Shown here in pieces: positions 9,752 through 19,934 of a DNA stretch of 64,000 nt (its first letter is position 1; every line of letters begins with the position of its first letter). Source of the DNA: Anthopleura xanthogrammica. Taxonomy: Eukaryota; Cnidaria; Anthozoa; Actiniaria; Actiniidae. The stretch covers positions 13,530,082-13,594,081 of the forward strand of contig OZ025211.1 in NCBI GenBank assembly GCA_964019055.1, in the 5' to 3' direction. A program made the position numbers and the translations under genes. The notes under the pieces were generated by a model. The model worked only from the letters and a program-made list of their open reading frames with translations. It was not told where the DNA came from and made no database searches.

Positions 9752-11527
9752 TCACTCTAGATCCTTTTCTAGCAAACAAAGTTTTTGAATTGGTCGAACG
9801 AACTTTCCAGTTTTGGTCTTCACTTTCACCGTCCTGACTAGGTTATCTTTGCCTGGGTAGGTGTCCACGATTCTGCCTAGGTTCCAGCGTCCTCTTGGTA
9901 CGTTATCTTCTACGAGTAGCACCAGGTCGTTCGGCTTCAGGTTCTGCTTCACAGTAGGCCATTTGCCTCTGACTTGTAGTGATGGTAAATATTCCTTTAT
10001 CCATCTCGACCAGAAAAGGTCGGCGAGAAACTGCGCTTGTCGCCATTTGCGTCTGAGAATACCGTCCGCCTCAGTGAAGAGACCGGGAGGTAACGAGATG
10101 ACCTTGCGTTGCACGAGGAAGTGCGCCAATGTCAAGGGGTCCAAATCATTTGGGTCTTCAGAATTTGCAGTCAGAGCTCGGCTGTTCAGGATGCGTTCAA
10201 CTTCCGTCAGTACTGTAGTCAGGACAGCGTCACACACCGTATGGGAACCGATAATGGACTTAAGCACAGACTTTGCACTTCTGACTAATCTCTCCCATAC
10301 TCCTGACATACTTGAGGCTGTAGGCGGCTGGAACTTCCAACTGCATTCACGCTGAACAAGCTCCTTTTCTATCTGGGTTTGGTTCCAGGCCTTCATGCTT
10401 TCCTTTAATTCCCGTTCCGCTCCCACGAAGTTAGTGCCATTATCACAGCGCAGCTCTGCGACTTCACCTCGGCGATTCAGAAACCTTCTCAAGCACATAA
10501 TGAAATCGTCCGTGTTCATAGAGTTCACTACCTCTAAGTGGACAGCGCGGGTGGTGAGGCAGGTAAATAGACAGCACCAGCGTTTAGCTGTTCCTCGACC
10601 GTGTTTGACGTAGAGTGGTCCGAAAAGGTCCATACCTGTGCGTGTGAAGGGAGGCTCGTATACGGCTGTGCGGGAACTTAAAAGCAGTGCCATCAGTTGA
10701 GTGATAGGTCTAGCGTTCAGTTTCCTGCACACAATACATCTTCGTAGGCGATATCTGATTAACACGCGCGCTTGAGGGATCCAGAACTTCTCACGAAGCT
10801 TGGCCAAAATATGTTCTCGCCCAAGGTGACCGCAGGACTGGTGAAGGTGCGTAACTAGCAGGGTTGCGACGTGGCTGTTCTTCGGTAATATCAACGGCCG
10901 AGTTGTCGTCTTCATAGTCGGGCCAGTGGTGACTCTTCCATTTACTCTCAGTACTTGTTGTGAGTCAAGAATTGGATTGAGACTTGCGATTTTGCTTGAT
11001 GGTTTGATTGCTTGTCTAGAAAGCAACTTCTTAATCTCGTCAGGATAGTGGGCCCTTTGGGTGATCCTTGCAATCAGCGCCACTGCATTCTCGGTTTCAT
11101 CAACCGTCAGATTACCAGCAGACACTCCTTTTCTGTCTTGTATGTATTGAACGAATCTGTTGAGCCATGCGATTCTTCGTACAAGGATGGTCCAGTCTGA
11201 GCAGCTGTTGATTACTTGTTGCAAGGTGCCAGGATCAGTACGCTTTGGCTCCGGCTTGGATCTTTCTGGTTTTATACTTGTGGAGTTCACATGCCTTTCT
11301 CTCTTGATCTCGAGTTGCTCCTCGGGGACTCCCTTTAGCTCTTCGGTGGGCCAGCAGGATTCATCTTTCCACAAGAAATCTGGGCCACGTAGCCATCTGC
11401 CGTCTGCAGATAACCTGGATGGGTCGAGCCCTCTAGAAGCATCATCTGCTGGATTCAAGATGCCCGGCACATGTCTCCATTCTCCCACCTGGGAGTTCTC
11501 TTTAATCTCTTGGACTCTGTTGGCCAC
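9752..11527 (-). CDS. BEL/Pao integrase and C-terminal domain
   Basis: A 591-codon frame. Near the start is GEWRHVPGILNPADDASRGL, the end of the RNase H region. An HHCC zinc domain follows (THLHQSCGHLGREHILAKL ... RRCIVCRKLNARP). The catalytic core has D in FTRTGMDLFGPL, D in ELRCDNGTNFVGA, and E in SSMSGVWERLVRSAK. The C-terminal DUF5641-like domain has LKPNDLVLLVEDNVPRGRW and LGRIVDTYPGKDN. The frame is open throughout and ends about 100 bp before the 3' LTR. It is out of frame with RT by one base. Confidence 0.87.
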   Translation of the reverse strand: MANRVQEIKENSQVGEWRHVPGILNPADDASRGLDPSRLSADGRWLRGPDFLWKDESCWPTEELKGVPEEQLEIKRERHVNSTSIKPERSKPEPKRTDPGTLQQVINSCSDWTILVRRIAWLNRFVQYIQDRKGVSAGNLTVDETENAVALIARITQRAHYPDEIKKLLSRQAIKPSSKIASLNPILDSQQVLRVNGRVTTGPTMKTTTRPLILPKNSHVATLLVTHLHQSCGHLGREHILAKLREKFWIPQARVLIRYRLRRCIVCRKLNARPITQLMALLLSSRTAVYEPPFTRTGMDLFGPLYVKHGRGTAKRWCCLFTCLTTRAVHLEVVNSMNTDDFIMCLRRFLNRRGEVAELRCDNGTNFVGAERELKESMKAWNQTQIEKELVQRECSWKFQPPTASSMSGVWERLVRSAKSVLKSIIGSHTVCDAVLTTVLTEVERILNSRALTANSEDPNDLDPLTLAHFLVQRKVISLPPGLFTEADGILRRKWRQAQFLADLFWSRWIKEYLPSLQVRGKWPTVKQNLKPNDLVLLVEDNVPRGRWNLGRIVDTYPGKDNLVRTVKVKTKTGKFVRPIQKLCLLEKDLE

Positions 11528-13172
11528 AAAGTCTGGAAACGACGTTTGACATTTCTGAGATAGTGCAACACTATTTCACTGTCTGTCCAATACTGTGTTC
11601 TTTCAATGTCTAGATCAAGCTCCGCTCTAAGTGAACTGTTCATGCGGGTGGCCAGAACTGCTGCTTGGAGCTCGAGTCTAGGTATACTCATAAATTTCAA
11701 GGGGGCGTTTCTGGATTTCCCCATCAGGAATGAACAGTGGACGCTACCGTCTGGGTATTGCACTCGTAGGTAAGATGCAGTTCCAAAGCCGACTTCAGAC
11801 GCGTCGGCAAAGTGGTGTATCTGCAGCTGACACTGCGACACATCCGTTTCAGGTAGGAAGTAACATCGAGGTACGTGGACATTACTAAGGTGCAGTAGGT
11901 TTTCCTTCCAGATTCGCCATCTGTTGAGATAGATTTCACTTAGTGGTTCATCCCACTCAACTTTAGCTCTCCAGAGGTCTTGGATGACACTCTTTGCTTG
12001 CAGGGTGACTGGCGCAGCCATACCAAGGGGATCGTACAGGGAGCACAATGTGGAAAGGATTCCCCGCTTCGTTTCAGGGCGATCAAGCTGCTTAACTTCA
12101 AATCCAAGCTCATCCGTCTCGAGATGCCAGCGAACTCCCAGAGCTCTCTCAACCGGCAGTTCATCGAGGTCAAGATTCAATTCTGGTTTGGCTCTTCTCT
12201 GCGATGGAATTTGTGACAAAACATCTTTGTTATTTGAAGTAAACTTTGTAAGATTAAACCCTCCTCTCTGAAGGAGTTCAATCAGTTCCTTTGCAAGTGA
12301 TATTGCAGATGCTGAACCGTTGGTGGATGGTAAGCCGTCATCTACATAGAAGTTAGTCTTCACAGCTTTTACGACTTCGGCAGTAAAGTCATTTGCGTTA
12401 TCGTCTGCAACTCTTCTCAATGTAGAATTCACTACGCAGGGCGAAGAGGTGGCTCCAAAGATATGGACTTGCATGACGTAAACATCCGGAGGCTTGTCGT
12501 ACCCGTTGGTCCACCAAAGAAAGCGCAAAGCTTGTTGATCTTGTTCTGGAACCCGGACTTGATGGAACATTGATTCGACGTCTGCAGCCAGTGCTGTGTT
12601 TCCCTGTCTGAAGCGAAGAAGGACACCGACAAGGTTGTTGGTTGAGTCGGGACCTTGTAGAAGAGCCTTGTTGAGTGAAGTGCCTTGGAATTCTGCCGCG
12701 GCATCAAACACGATGCGGACCTTGCCTGGTTTATTGGGGTTCAGCACTGGATGGTGTGGTAAGTACCAGCGTACAGGACTCTCTGCCTTGATCTCTTCCT
12801 CGGTGAGCTTTCTTGCATAGCCTTTCTCGATGTTGCCTTGCATAACCTCGCGATACTTTGTTGCAAGTTCATTGTTTTCTGGTTTTAATAGGCGACGCTT
12901 CAACAGATCTAATCGTCTCTCTGCAAGAGTGCGGTTGTCTGGGAGATAGGGTTGATCATCTCTCCACAGCAGTCCTACCTCATAGTGACCGTCCTTTAGG
13001 TTCGTGGTTTCTTGGATTATCTTGACTGCGCGTCGATCCTCTTCGGAGAACGAGTCTTTCTCCAGAACTTCTCAAGTTTTGAGTCAAGATTTTTGTCTAA
13101 CGATACATTGTTCAACGATGTTGATTGTTCAGTCTCTACGCCAGTCGGACCGCAGAGGCTCCATCCGAGTGC
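11455..13172 (-). pseudogene. BEL/Pao reverse transcriptase and RNase H
   Basis: After the TAG the frame reads ALGWSLCGPTGVETEQ, is lost by a frameshift near KLEKFW (about 13075), and resumes as DSFSEEDRRAVKI and WRDDQPYLPDNRTLAERR, entering a 482-codon frame from 12903. That frame carries the RT fingers and palm (KVRIVFDAAAEFQGTSLN, ALAADVESMFHQVRV, then NFYVDDGLPS with the YVDD catalytic box at about residue 190). It ends with an RNase H-like part (IHHFADASEVGFGTASYL, PRLELQAAVLATRM, YWTDSEIVLHYL). A one-base frameshift near 11530 separates it from integrase. Catalytic residues are present but the gene cannot give a full polyprotein. Confidence 0.85.
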
Positions 13173-15767
13173 CTAGCGATAACCAAAGAGACCGTTTTCA
13201 TCATCTTCGGGAACTCTAATTTCCTTCTGTACGTGAGCCTTTGGAACGTTACTCCCGACCATTATCGAGACACGTGGAACGTCCACACTCGGGAAGCTTA
13301 TATCACGCAGGTGAGGACAGCTAGAAACATCTACTGACTCAGGAAGCACTTGGCTAGACTGGTGTAAGTCGGGCAGAACATAGGCGTCCTTGACGATGAT
13401 CCTTTCACCGTCTCCGTCAGGTGATCTTAGCGTGAAGTTAACTCTTTCGGTTTTGGTTTGTTGACAGTTCGTGATTGTATTGATCTGTATTTCATCAGGG
13501 ATTCCTTTCATATTGAGCTGATCAGCTAATCGTTGTTCGATCAGAGTGTCTGTGCATCCGTTGTCCAAGAACGCGTAGGTGGATATGGACTTGTTTTCAC
13601 TGGATGTGATGATGACTGGTAAGACGTTGAGTACTACAGACGATCTGACAGCGTTTGCTGCTGAAGAGGACACCGCCTTTGTCTGTTTCTTTGGTTCTTG
13701 TTGTTTTGCTCTATCAACCTCAGTAATTGACCTCTGTTGGGGAGAGGTTGGAATCGTAGCACCAGAGCTTGGACCACTACTTGGTTTGTCTTTATGCAGG
13801 ATGTCTAGGTGGCGACCGTTACAGCGCGAGCAGGACGGCGTATCTGGGCAGTTCCCAGAACCATGTCCCGGACGAGGCCTTCCACAGTTGAAGTAGAAGC
13901 GGCAGGAAGCTGCATATTGTCGTCGTACATCTACGTGTTCGCACCCCTTAATAGTTGGGCTATCTTTCAAGTTGTGGGCTGGACCCTTGCACACTCCACA
14001 TGGGTCAGCGTGCTTGGTAGTTGGTGGCTTGTCAACATTGGCGGTCGATATCGTCGACTGTTTCTGTATAGGTAAGTACGACTTCGTCGTTTTTACTGCA
14101 TTTTTGGCATCCTTGATTTCCTTCTTTGGCAATCCAAAGACCGGATCATTTTTGATTGTTGCATGTTTCGCAACAAAGTCAGAGATATCCTTAAGGCGTG
14201 CACATGAGCCACGCTTAAGGATCTCATAGTTCGCGTTTTGCCATTTTGCTATTAGATCATTTGGCAAACGATTGATTATCTTGCGTAGGTTGGTAGCGAC
14301 ACTGATTTCTTGTTCATCGGGGCCGGTCAGTATCTTAGTGGCTGCGTTGAGCCTTTCAGCAAAGTTCAAGAGTCCGATGTTGTCACCGTAGTTCAGTTTT
14401 GGACCAGATACCAGTTCTTCTATGCAGGCTTGCGAGACCTGTACAGGTTGGCCGTAGTGCTTTGCCAGAGTCTCCATCAGATCGTCGAACGAGCAGCCTC
14501 TGTTCCTTTTAACGACTTCGAGTGCTTCACCGCACAAGAACTTTGGCAGGTATTCCACGCATTGTGCGTCGGACAAGAGTTCGGATTCCAAGTGTTCACG
14601 TATTTGCTTACGGAAGAAGGGGAAGTCTGATGGATTCCCTCCAAACTGTGTGGGACGTATACCGTTTAGAAGCTGTATCTTCAACATCGCAGCGACGTGG
14701 TCTACAGACACCTTGCTATCTCTGCTGTCACGATTAGAGGCTGAAGACTGGGCTGTTTGTTCTGATTTCAGTATTGGTAGCTTCGTTAGAGGAGTTTCCA
14801 TGGCAAACGTCTCCTGACAGTCGTAGGGTTTGGTCAGCTCCAAAGTATGAAGTCTGCCGTCTGCCGGAGCTGTTACGTCGACCGTGAGGTTTGACTTGGG
14901 GGTTGAGTGCGACGCTGTGGCACCAGCAGGTCTGGAAGGCCTTGGCAGGTAGTCAAAAGGAGTAGTGAGCTTTATTTCATCCTGTAGATTACCAGTTGTA
15001 CTTGCTTCCTCGTCGAACTCGTATTCAACTCTCCATATTACCTCTGCGATCGCAACTTCTTCTTCAAGTTTTCGTAATTCCCTTCTGGCGTTCATCTCAT
15101 GCATTGACCTCGCCATACCTGCTTCTTCCTCTTGTCTGGCCTTGGCGAGCTCTAGTTTCCTTTTTGTCATAAGCATCGTTTTTAATTTTTCCTTTGAACT
15201 TTCTGAGCACCGAGAAGTACTACTAACATTGCAGACGCTGCCTTGGTCGAGGTTAATTACAGACTGAACTTGCCTTTGATACTCTTCTATTGCACGTGCT
15301 GATCGTTCCTTGAGCGATTTATAAACACTGACGACAGTTTCAAGGCGCTTTCTGTCTTTAATTCCTGGAAGATATTGCTCGTAGATGGCTCCGAGTGAAG
15401 CGCAAAGTCTCTGTAGTTTCTCAGCACTTGTTGCAGCTGAGATGTGGTCCCACGTATAAACTTGCAGGCGATCAATCTCGTCTTCTATGTCCTTGCAAAT
15501 CTGTGTCCATGTCGCCGCTAAACTACGTTGTTCGCTTGTAGCCCTTTGGCGTAACAGCTCACTTGGGTCAAACTGACGATTTGGTATTCGATGAGTCCTG
15601 AAATTGTACCGCACTGTTGGTTGTGATACGGTGGGTTCGTTGGTGTTGAATGCTGCTGTTGTAGTTGGAAGAGTTTCCCTTGGAAGTCCGTCATCTTCGG
15701 GATTGAACTGTAAATGACCAAACGCCATCTCATTTCCGGATAATCCGTAGTCCCGGCTCCATTCCAT
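13173..15767 (-). CDS. BEL/Pao Gag and aspartic protease
   Basis: A long open frame; the first ATG gives MEWSRDYGLSGNEM (15767), the frame itself opening slightly upstream with no ATG. A helical, charged N-terminal half (residues 60-260, many E/K/R with a coiled-coil look around EEEVAIAEV) is followed by the DUF1759-like capsid region (FGGNPSDFPFFRKQIREHLE). Then come Cys/His clusters (DPCGVCKGPAHNL, FYFNCGRPRPGHGSGNC, CSRCNGRHLDILH) as nucleic-acid-binding knuckles. The DUF1758-like protease has its catalytic loop at AFLDNGCTDTLI, with D-N-G in place of D-S/T-G. The frame ends at an in-frame TAG after NGLFGYR, inside what should continue as pol (ALGWSLCGPTG follows in the same frame). Confidence 0.85.
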   Translation of the reverse strand: MEWSRDYGLSGNEMAFGHLQFNPEDDGLPRETLPTTTAAFNTNEPTVSQPTVRYNFRTHRIPNRQFDPSELLRQRATSEQRSLAATWTQICKDIEDEIDRLQVYTWDHISAATSAEKLQRLCASLGAIYEQYLPGIKDRKRLETVVSVYKSLKERSARAIEEYQRQVQSVINLDQGSVCNVSSTSRCSESSKEKLKTMLMTKRKLELAKARQEEEAGMARSMHEMNARRELRKLEEEVAIAEVIWRVEYEFDEEASTTGNLQDEIKLTTPFDYLPRPSRPAGATASHSTPKSNLTVDVTAPADGRLHTLELTKPYDCQETFAMETPLTKLPILKSEQTAQSSASNRDSRDSKVSVDHVAAMLKIQLLNGIRPTQFGGNPSDFPFFRKQIREHLESELLSDAQCVEYLPKFLCGEALEVVKRNRGCSFDDLMETLAKHYGQPVQVSQACIEELVSGPKLNYGDNIGLLNFAERLNAATKILTGPDEQEISVATNLRKIINRLPNDLIAKWQNANYEILKRGSCARLKDISDFVAKHATIKNDPVFGLPKKEIKDAKNAVKTTKSYLPIQKQSTISTANVDKPPTTKHADPCGVCKGPAHNLKDSPTIKGCEHVDVRRQYAASCRFYFNCGRPRPGHGSGNCPDTPSCSRCNGRHLDILHKDKPSSGPSSGATIPTSPQQRSITEVDRAKQQEPKKQTKAVSSSAANAVRSSVVLNVLPVIITSSENKSISTYAFLDNGCTDTLIEQRLADQLNMKGIPDEIQINTITNCQQTKTERVNFTLRSPDGDGERIIVKDAYVLPDLHQSSQVLPESVDVSSCPHLRDISFPSVDVPRVSIMVGSNVPKAHVQKEIRVPEDDENGLFGYR

Positions 15768-15851
15768 AGTTTCACTCGTTGGCAAACTCTTGAATATTCA
15801 AACTTGAATTTTCATATAAACACTGTAGAAACGGTGGATTTTTTTACTGTA

Positions 15852-16224
15852 TGTGTAGGACAATTGATTTCACGGCGGCACGCCTTCCAACTCGCTAATA
15901 ATATTGTAGTTAATTCGAGTCTGAGTTCGATTTACTGGATTCACGAGGGTTTATTGACTTGACCTTCGTCCACTTAATTCAGCGATAACTCAATACAAGC
16001 GGTAAAAACTGTACAAAAAAGGACATAAACATTACAAAGTAAACTCGAACACTACAGGAAGTAAATTTGCTACTTACAATCGTGCCGTGTAAAGGGGGAA
16101 AGAAGAAAAACAATAACAAACTTGACTATTGACGAAGCGTCCCAAACGAACTGCTCACATGTTCCGTAAAAACACTAACACGAGGTGTGCACGTGATGTG
16201 CCTGAGGCACAGGAGGCCCAAACA
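15852..16224 (-). repeat. BEL 5' LTR
   Basis: 373 bp, TG...CA. Compared with the other LTR it has a 3-bp insertion (AACAATAACAAAC against AACAACAAAC) and GT for AA in TTCCGTAAAAAC. It abuts the CCTTC duplication at 16225. Confidence 0.9.
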
Positions 16225-16243
16225 CCTTCCATTTTAGTACATT
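16225..16243 (-). pseudogene. Upstream remnant of the exon interrupted by the BEL element
   Basis: On the minus strand a TTTTAATTCAG acceptor is followed by AATGTACTAAAATGGAAGG. Joined across the BEL element at its duplication, it reads into TCGAAACATGTAGAAGAAC of the 9.2-kb duplicated block and gives NVLKWKASKHVEELKI. This shows the element hit an exon of the decayed gene. Confidence 0.6.
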
Positions 16244-16249
16244 CTGAAT

Positions 16250-16950
16250 TAAAACAATATATAAATATTTTAGGAAACAAGCTTATTTTGTAATGAAGAT
16301 AATATAAGCTCACTACTGAATGCTGTTGAAAGTAAGAAAACCATAAATTCTTTTAATGATGTTTTAGCTTTAAAAAATTGGTTTTCATAACACAATGAAA
16401 CAAAGTGTTATTTATTAGTGCAATAGTCAATTTAATACCAAAGAGAACCAAAACTCATAGGATAAGGGTGCTAAATTCACTATAAATAATCTTCATTAAC
16501 TCGACTGGTCCATTGTAAGCTTAAAGCTAATTAAGCTTATTAATGACTTAGGGTTATGGGTAAAAAGTCAAAAAGTCACTCGTTTTCGCTTGGAAAATAC
16601 AAATGAGCTTCAGGCGCTACATTACCCACATTTTGATGCAAAAATGTGGTAAAAAAATCAAAATACTTTAATAAATGTATTGGGATAGCTAAAACGTTCA
16701 TCGTGACCAACATGGCTTCTAGTAGGTCTTTGCTGTTAAAACTTTTAACTCTTCAAAAGCTAAGCAATAAAAAATTCATGGGAAAATCACAGGAATAAGT
16801 GCCATACGAGTGTGCCTTTAGACGTAAAAAAGTCTGTAAAACTTACCTCAAAAACATTATGAAAAAAGAGGAATAATTCATGGTTTTATTTAATGCTTAA
16901 TTTATTATAATGTTTATAATGTGATCGCTTGAGCTGAATGAATTAGCCGC
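16250..16950. other. No gene recognised
   Basis: AT-rich spacer with no supported frame, RNA gene or repeat structure. Confidence 0.5.
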
Positions 16951-16954
16951 CATC

Positions 16955-18125
16955 TTGAAAAACTACGGCTGACACTGAAATGGCTACAATCGCGGGCTCC
17001 CAGGCCTGGCGTGCAGAATGCTAATTGCAAACATTCTGCTGATATTTCCTTCTGGGACATCAACTTCGGCTTTAGAACTCCTTCATCATAGTACCACCCA
17101 TTATCCTATTGGCTTGGGAGAGAAGGGCAAGGCAGTAGAGCATTCTTGCAAATCATGGTTTGGTAGTTCGCTCGCTTTATGTGGAGATTCAATGCATCCT
17201 GTGTCAGTGGAAGGGCATCAAGGTTTTTCTTTGACTTGCGAAATGCCGCAGCTCTCTCGTTATTGATATTAGCTTCCTTTGTGCCCTTGTTGTGGAGTTG
17301 ACAGACAAAGGCTTCAGCATCTTCAAGAACACTTTTATTTGGGGGGCTTTCTTCGCCAAGTTGTTCAAGAAGCTCTGGTAAGCAGCTATGGTTGAAGACT
17401 TTCCACTCTGAATGTTTCCCAATACCGGTAAATTGGCTTGTTGTATCACAACCAGTTTTGGTGTGAAACGCTAGCAGTGACTTCCTCTTCTTCTCACTCA
17501 ATGTGATCTTGTGACTCGGTATGTAGTTCCTTTTTCTTGATGTTCCAGAAAACATCCATAAGTCTGGACAAAGACTTTCCCTGTGTACCAGTAGGAGAAT
17601 AAGAACATCTGTGTCATGACACGACATTCAACTGCCTGAACCATCTTATGCTAGCATCCCTGGCCTGTAACAAAATTCTTGTATCTGCTTCCTTGTAGTT
17701 TGATGCCAGCCCTTGAAAATCTTTCCTTGACATATCAGATGACCACACCTTCAATATGTCATGGAACCCTCTGCTAACTACCAGTACAGGTCGGCGATGT
17801 GCAATGTAACTTCGCGAAATTTTTGTAGACAAAAAGTAAGCTAGGCTGGCCTTGTTTTCCTCTATGACAATGAATCTATCCCAACTGCCAGTTCTCTGTT
17901 CTCTGCTCTCAACATTTCTTCTGAAGCCCTTGTCCTTTCCTCCTTTGAGCTTCGTTCTGGTGCCTCCTTTGATGGAATTTTCGAGGTAGCAGTCAAATAC
18001 TACATCAACTCTCGTGCATTTCTCAGAAAGCTTATAAAGAAAACTTATTTGTTGTTGACGACGAAACTGTAGAAAAGCTTCGTAATCGTTGCTTTCAATT
18101 CATCATAGCACTTCTTATTGCTTCG
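16955..18125 (-). pseudogene. C-terminal part of an uncharacterised multi-copy family (RVDVVFD / HDTDV / GCDTT family)
   Basis: Minus-strand blocks in order: LSEKCTRVDVVFDCYLENSI and KGGTRTKLKGG (about 18020-17940), SWDRFIVIEENKASLAYFLS (about 17880-17830), LASNYKEADTRILLQARDAS (17700-17640), then after a frameshift CHDTDVLILLLVHRE and LLAFHTKTGCDTTSQFTGIG (17627-17430), and the tail GWYYDEGVLKPKLMSQKEIS with a final C-rich stretch (to about 16970). From memory this is the C-terminal third of a family present in many copies in corals and fish. Spaced acidic motifs (DTR, HDTDV, GCDTT) recall PIN/FEN1-type nucleases, but that is an inference. The N-terminal and middle parts of the same family occur at 44.1-53.6 kb. 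The copy is broken by frameshifts at about 17630 and 17110. Confidence 0.6.
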
Positions 18126-18147
18126 ATTTCCATCAACATATAATTAA

Positions 18148-18221
18148 CAATTAGTCCTCGAGTCCGAATGGTCTACGAGTCAATAGACTCGTAGGCCATG
18201 AGGGCGAGAGGTATAATTGTT
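18148..18221. repeat. 74-bp imperfect palindrome
   Basis: It runs from ACAATTAGTCCTCGAG to GCGAGAGGTATAATTGT, with a near-perfect central hairpin GGTCTACGAGTC-aat-AGACTCGTAGGCC. It looks like a fold-back insertion or the end of a MITE. Confidence 0.7.
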
Positions 18222-18410
18222 TGAGTAAAAACCTACTAATCGGTCCAATAAAAGGATGCAAAAAGTTTTGGATTTTGCTTTAAATATATATTTTTTTGGT
18301 TTTCAAAACCGGCGCTTTTCGCTACTAGAGGCCTATCACTAAAACACCCCTAGTAGCTCAGCCAATCACAGGGCTCGATTGGTGATAGACCATTAGTAGG
18401 TTTTTTCTAA
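18221..18410. mobile_element. Small MITE-like inverted-repeat element
   Basis: Left end TTGAGTAAAAACCTACTAAT pairs with right end ATTAGTAGGTTTTTTCTAA; a second inner inverted pair is GCCTATCAC with GGTGATAGAC. About 190 bp, adjoining the palindrome at 18148-18221. No target duplication is evident. Confidence 0.55.
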
Positions 18411-19934
18411 TAGGAGATATTGAACAAGCTGTAGTCGAGTTCCAGAAACTTTATGATATGCTGGAAGAGCAATATAGTGTCTTTCAAGATAAGGGAGTGA
18501 CTTACTCATGTCCAAGTGTTTCTTCAAATCAAAGTAGAGGTCGGCCAAGCCTCGTTATTCCCCAAGAACAAATAGAAGGTCTCCGTTCTCTTGGGCTGCA
18601 ATGGCTAAGTTGCTTGGTGTATCAGAAAAGACATTGAAACGAAGAAGAGAAGAGTTTGATATTTCCAGTACATTCGAAAAATGTTCTGACATCGGATGAT
18701 GAAATTGATCATTTTATAAAGACAGCTCTAGATATTTCACCAAAGTCAGGAGAAAGAATGCTTATTGGCTGGTTTAAAGGGAAAGGAATCCGTATACAAA
18801 GATGGAGGCTAAGAGAATCAGTGATGAGGGTCGATCTTTGGGAAGAGAGCTCAGAAGAAAAACTGTTACCAAAAGAAGAGTATATTCAATCCCAAACCCC
18901 AATGCATTATGATAAGAAATAGGAATCATGGCTCTTGTGTCTTTTACTACAACTATCAGAACGCTTTGTCCACTTTCTTTGCTAACACCATTTTATCTCA
19001 AAAGGGATTAGGAACTTAATAGGAAAGTGAATTTTCAAAGAGTGCTGGTAGTTGTAATTTGAATGGCAACATAATATAAATCACCTACCACACTTATTGC
19101 TTGAGTAAAAAATGACAAAGTTTTGTATGTTTCGATGCGAAAGCAACAATATAATTTGTGAGGGGCAGCCTGTTGGCTGTAAGTTTGTGAACTCATCAAT
19201 ATATGGAATCTTTAATTTGCTTTAAAATGCTTTATAGCCTGATGATGTCACAAACTTACAGTTTGCCCTCAACAACATTGTTATTTTCAAGTTAAAACAC
19301 ATCACAAAACTTTGTAGTTTCTCACTCAAGCGGTAATAACCGTAATATTTCTTTCATGTCAATATTCAACATGTAGTATACCACAAACAGAATCACAGAT
19401 AAAACACTTCAGACATTTCACAATTAAACATGTTTTAGCCCCTATCTGACATAATGCAGCTCGACGTCCCGTCCCCCTCCATACCAATGTTTTTTGGCTG
19501 AGACAATAACAAATAATTCATAACATCAACATTGGAGCAGAGGATAGGGGTTAACATAGAAATATATTTACATTTTGTGCTCTAAAACACACACAAGTCA
19601 TGTACTTTTGTCCAAGATTGTTAGTACTCAAAAGGCAAATTATTAATTACAGGGCACTATTTGATTGCTAATAATGACCACTGAACTTCAATGTGATCAA
19701 AAGTTTAAAAAGCACAAATTATGATCAACGTTCAGTAACTATTCACCAATGAACCATATAAATAACACAGTTTACATTTTGTTGAGTCAATCCATATGTA
19801 TTATGGCAATAAATTATGTTTGCATATTAGAAAAACAAGTATTAATCTGCCCACTCCACCCCTCTCATGATAAAAGCTAAGGTTTGGTGACAATCTCTAT
19901 TACTGGCTGTCATTGGTCCATATTTTTATGAATA

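Larger units (their letters stand above)
9284..16224 (-). mobile_element. BEL/Pao LTR retrotransposon, full length
   Basis: Two LTRs of about 370 bp (9284-9653 and 15852-16224) begin TGTKTAGGACAATTG and end GGCCCAAACA. The element is flanked by a perfect 5-bp target duplication CCTTC (9279-9283 and 16225-16229). Coding is on the minus strand in the order Gag, protease, RT/RNase H, integrase, C-terminal domain. Domain order and the Peptidase_A17-like pol mark BEL/Pao. The LTRs differ at only about four places that I can see, so the insertion is fairly recent; still, pol carries a stop and two frameshifts. No convincing tRNA primer site follows the 5' LTR. On the minus strand, GTGGCCGGTA precedes the 3' LTR as a weak polypurine tract. 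Confidence 0.93.

Noticed and set aside
9861..15475. Plus-strand frames opposite the BEL gag-pol
   Set aside because: Antisense shadows of a well-supported minus-strand polyprotein.
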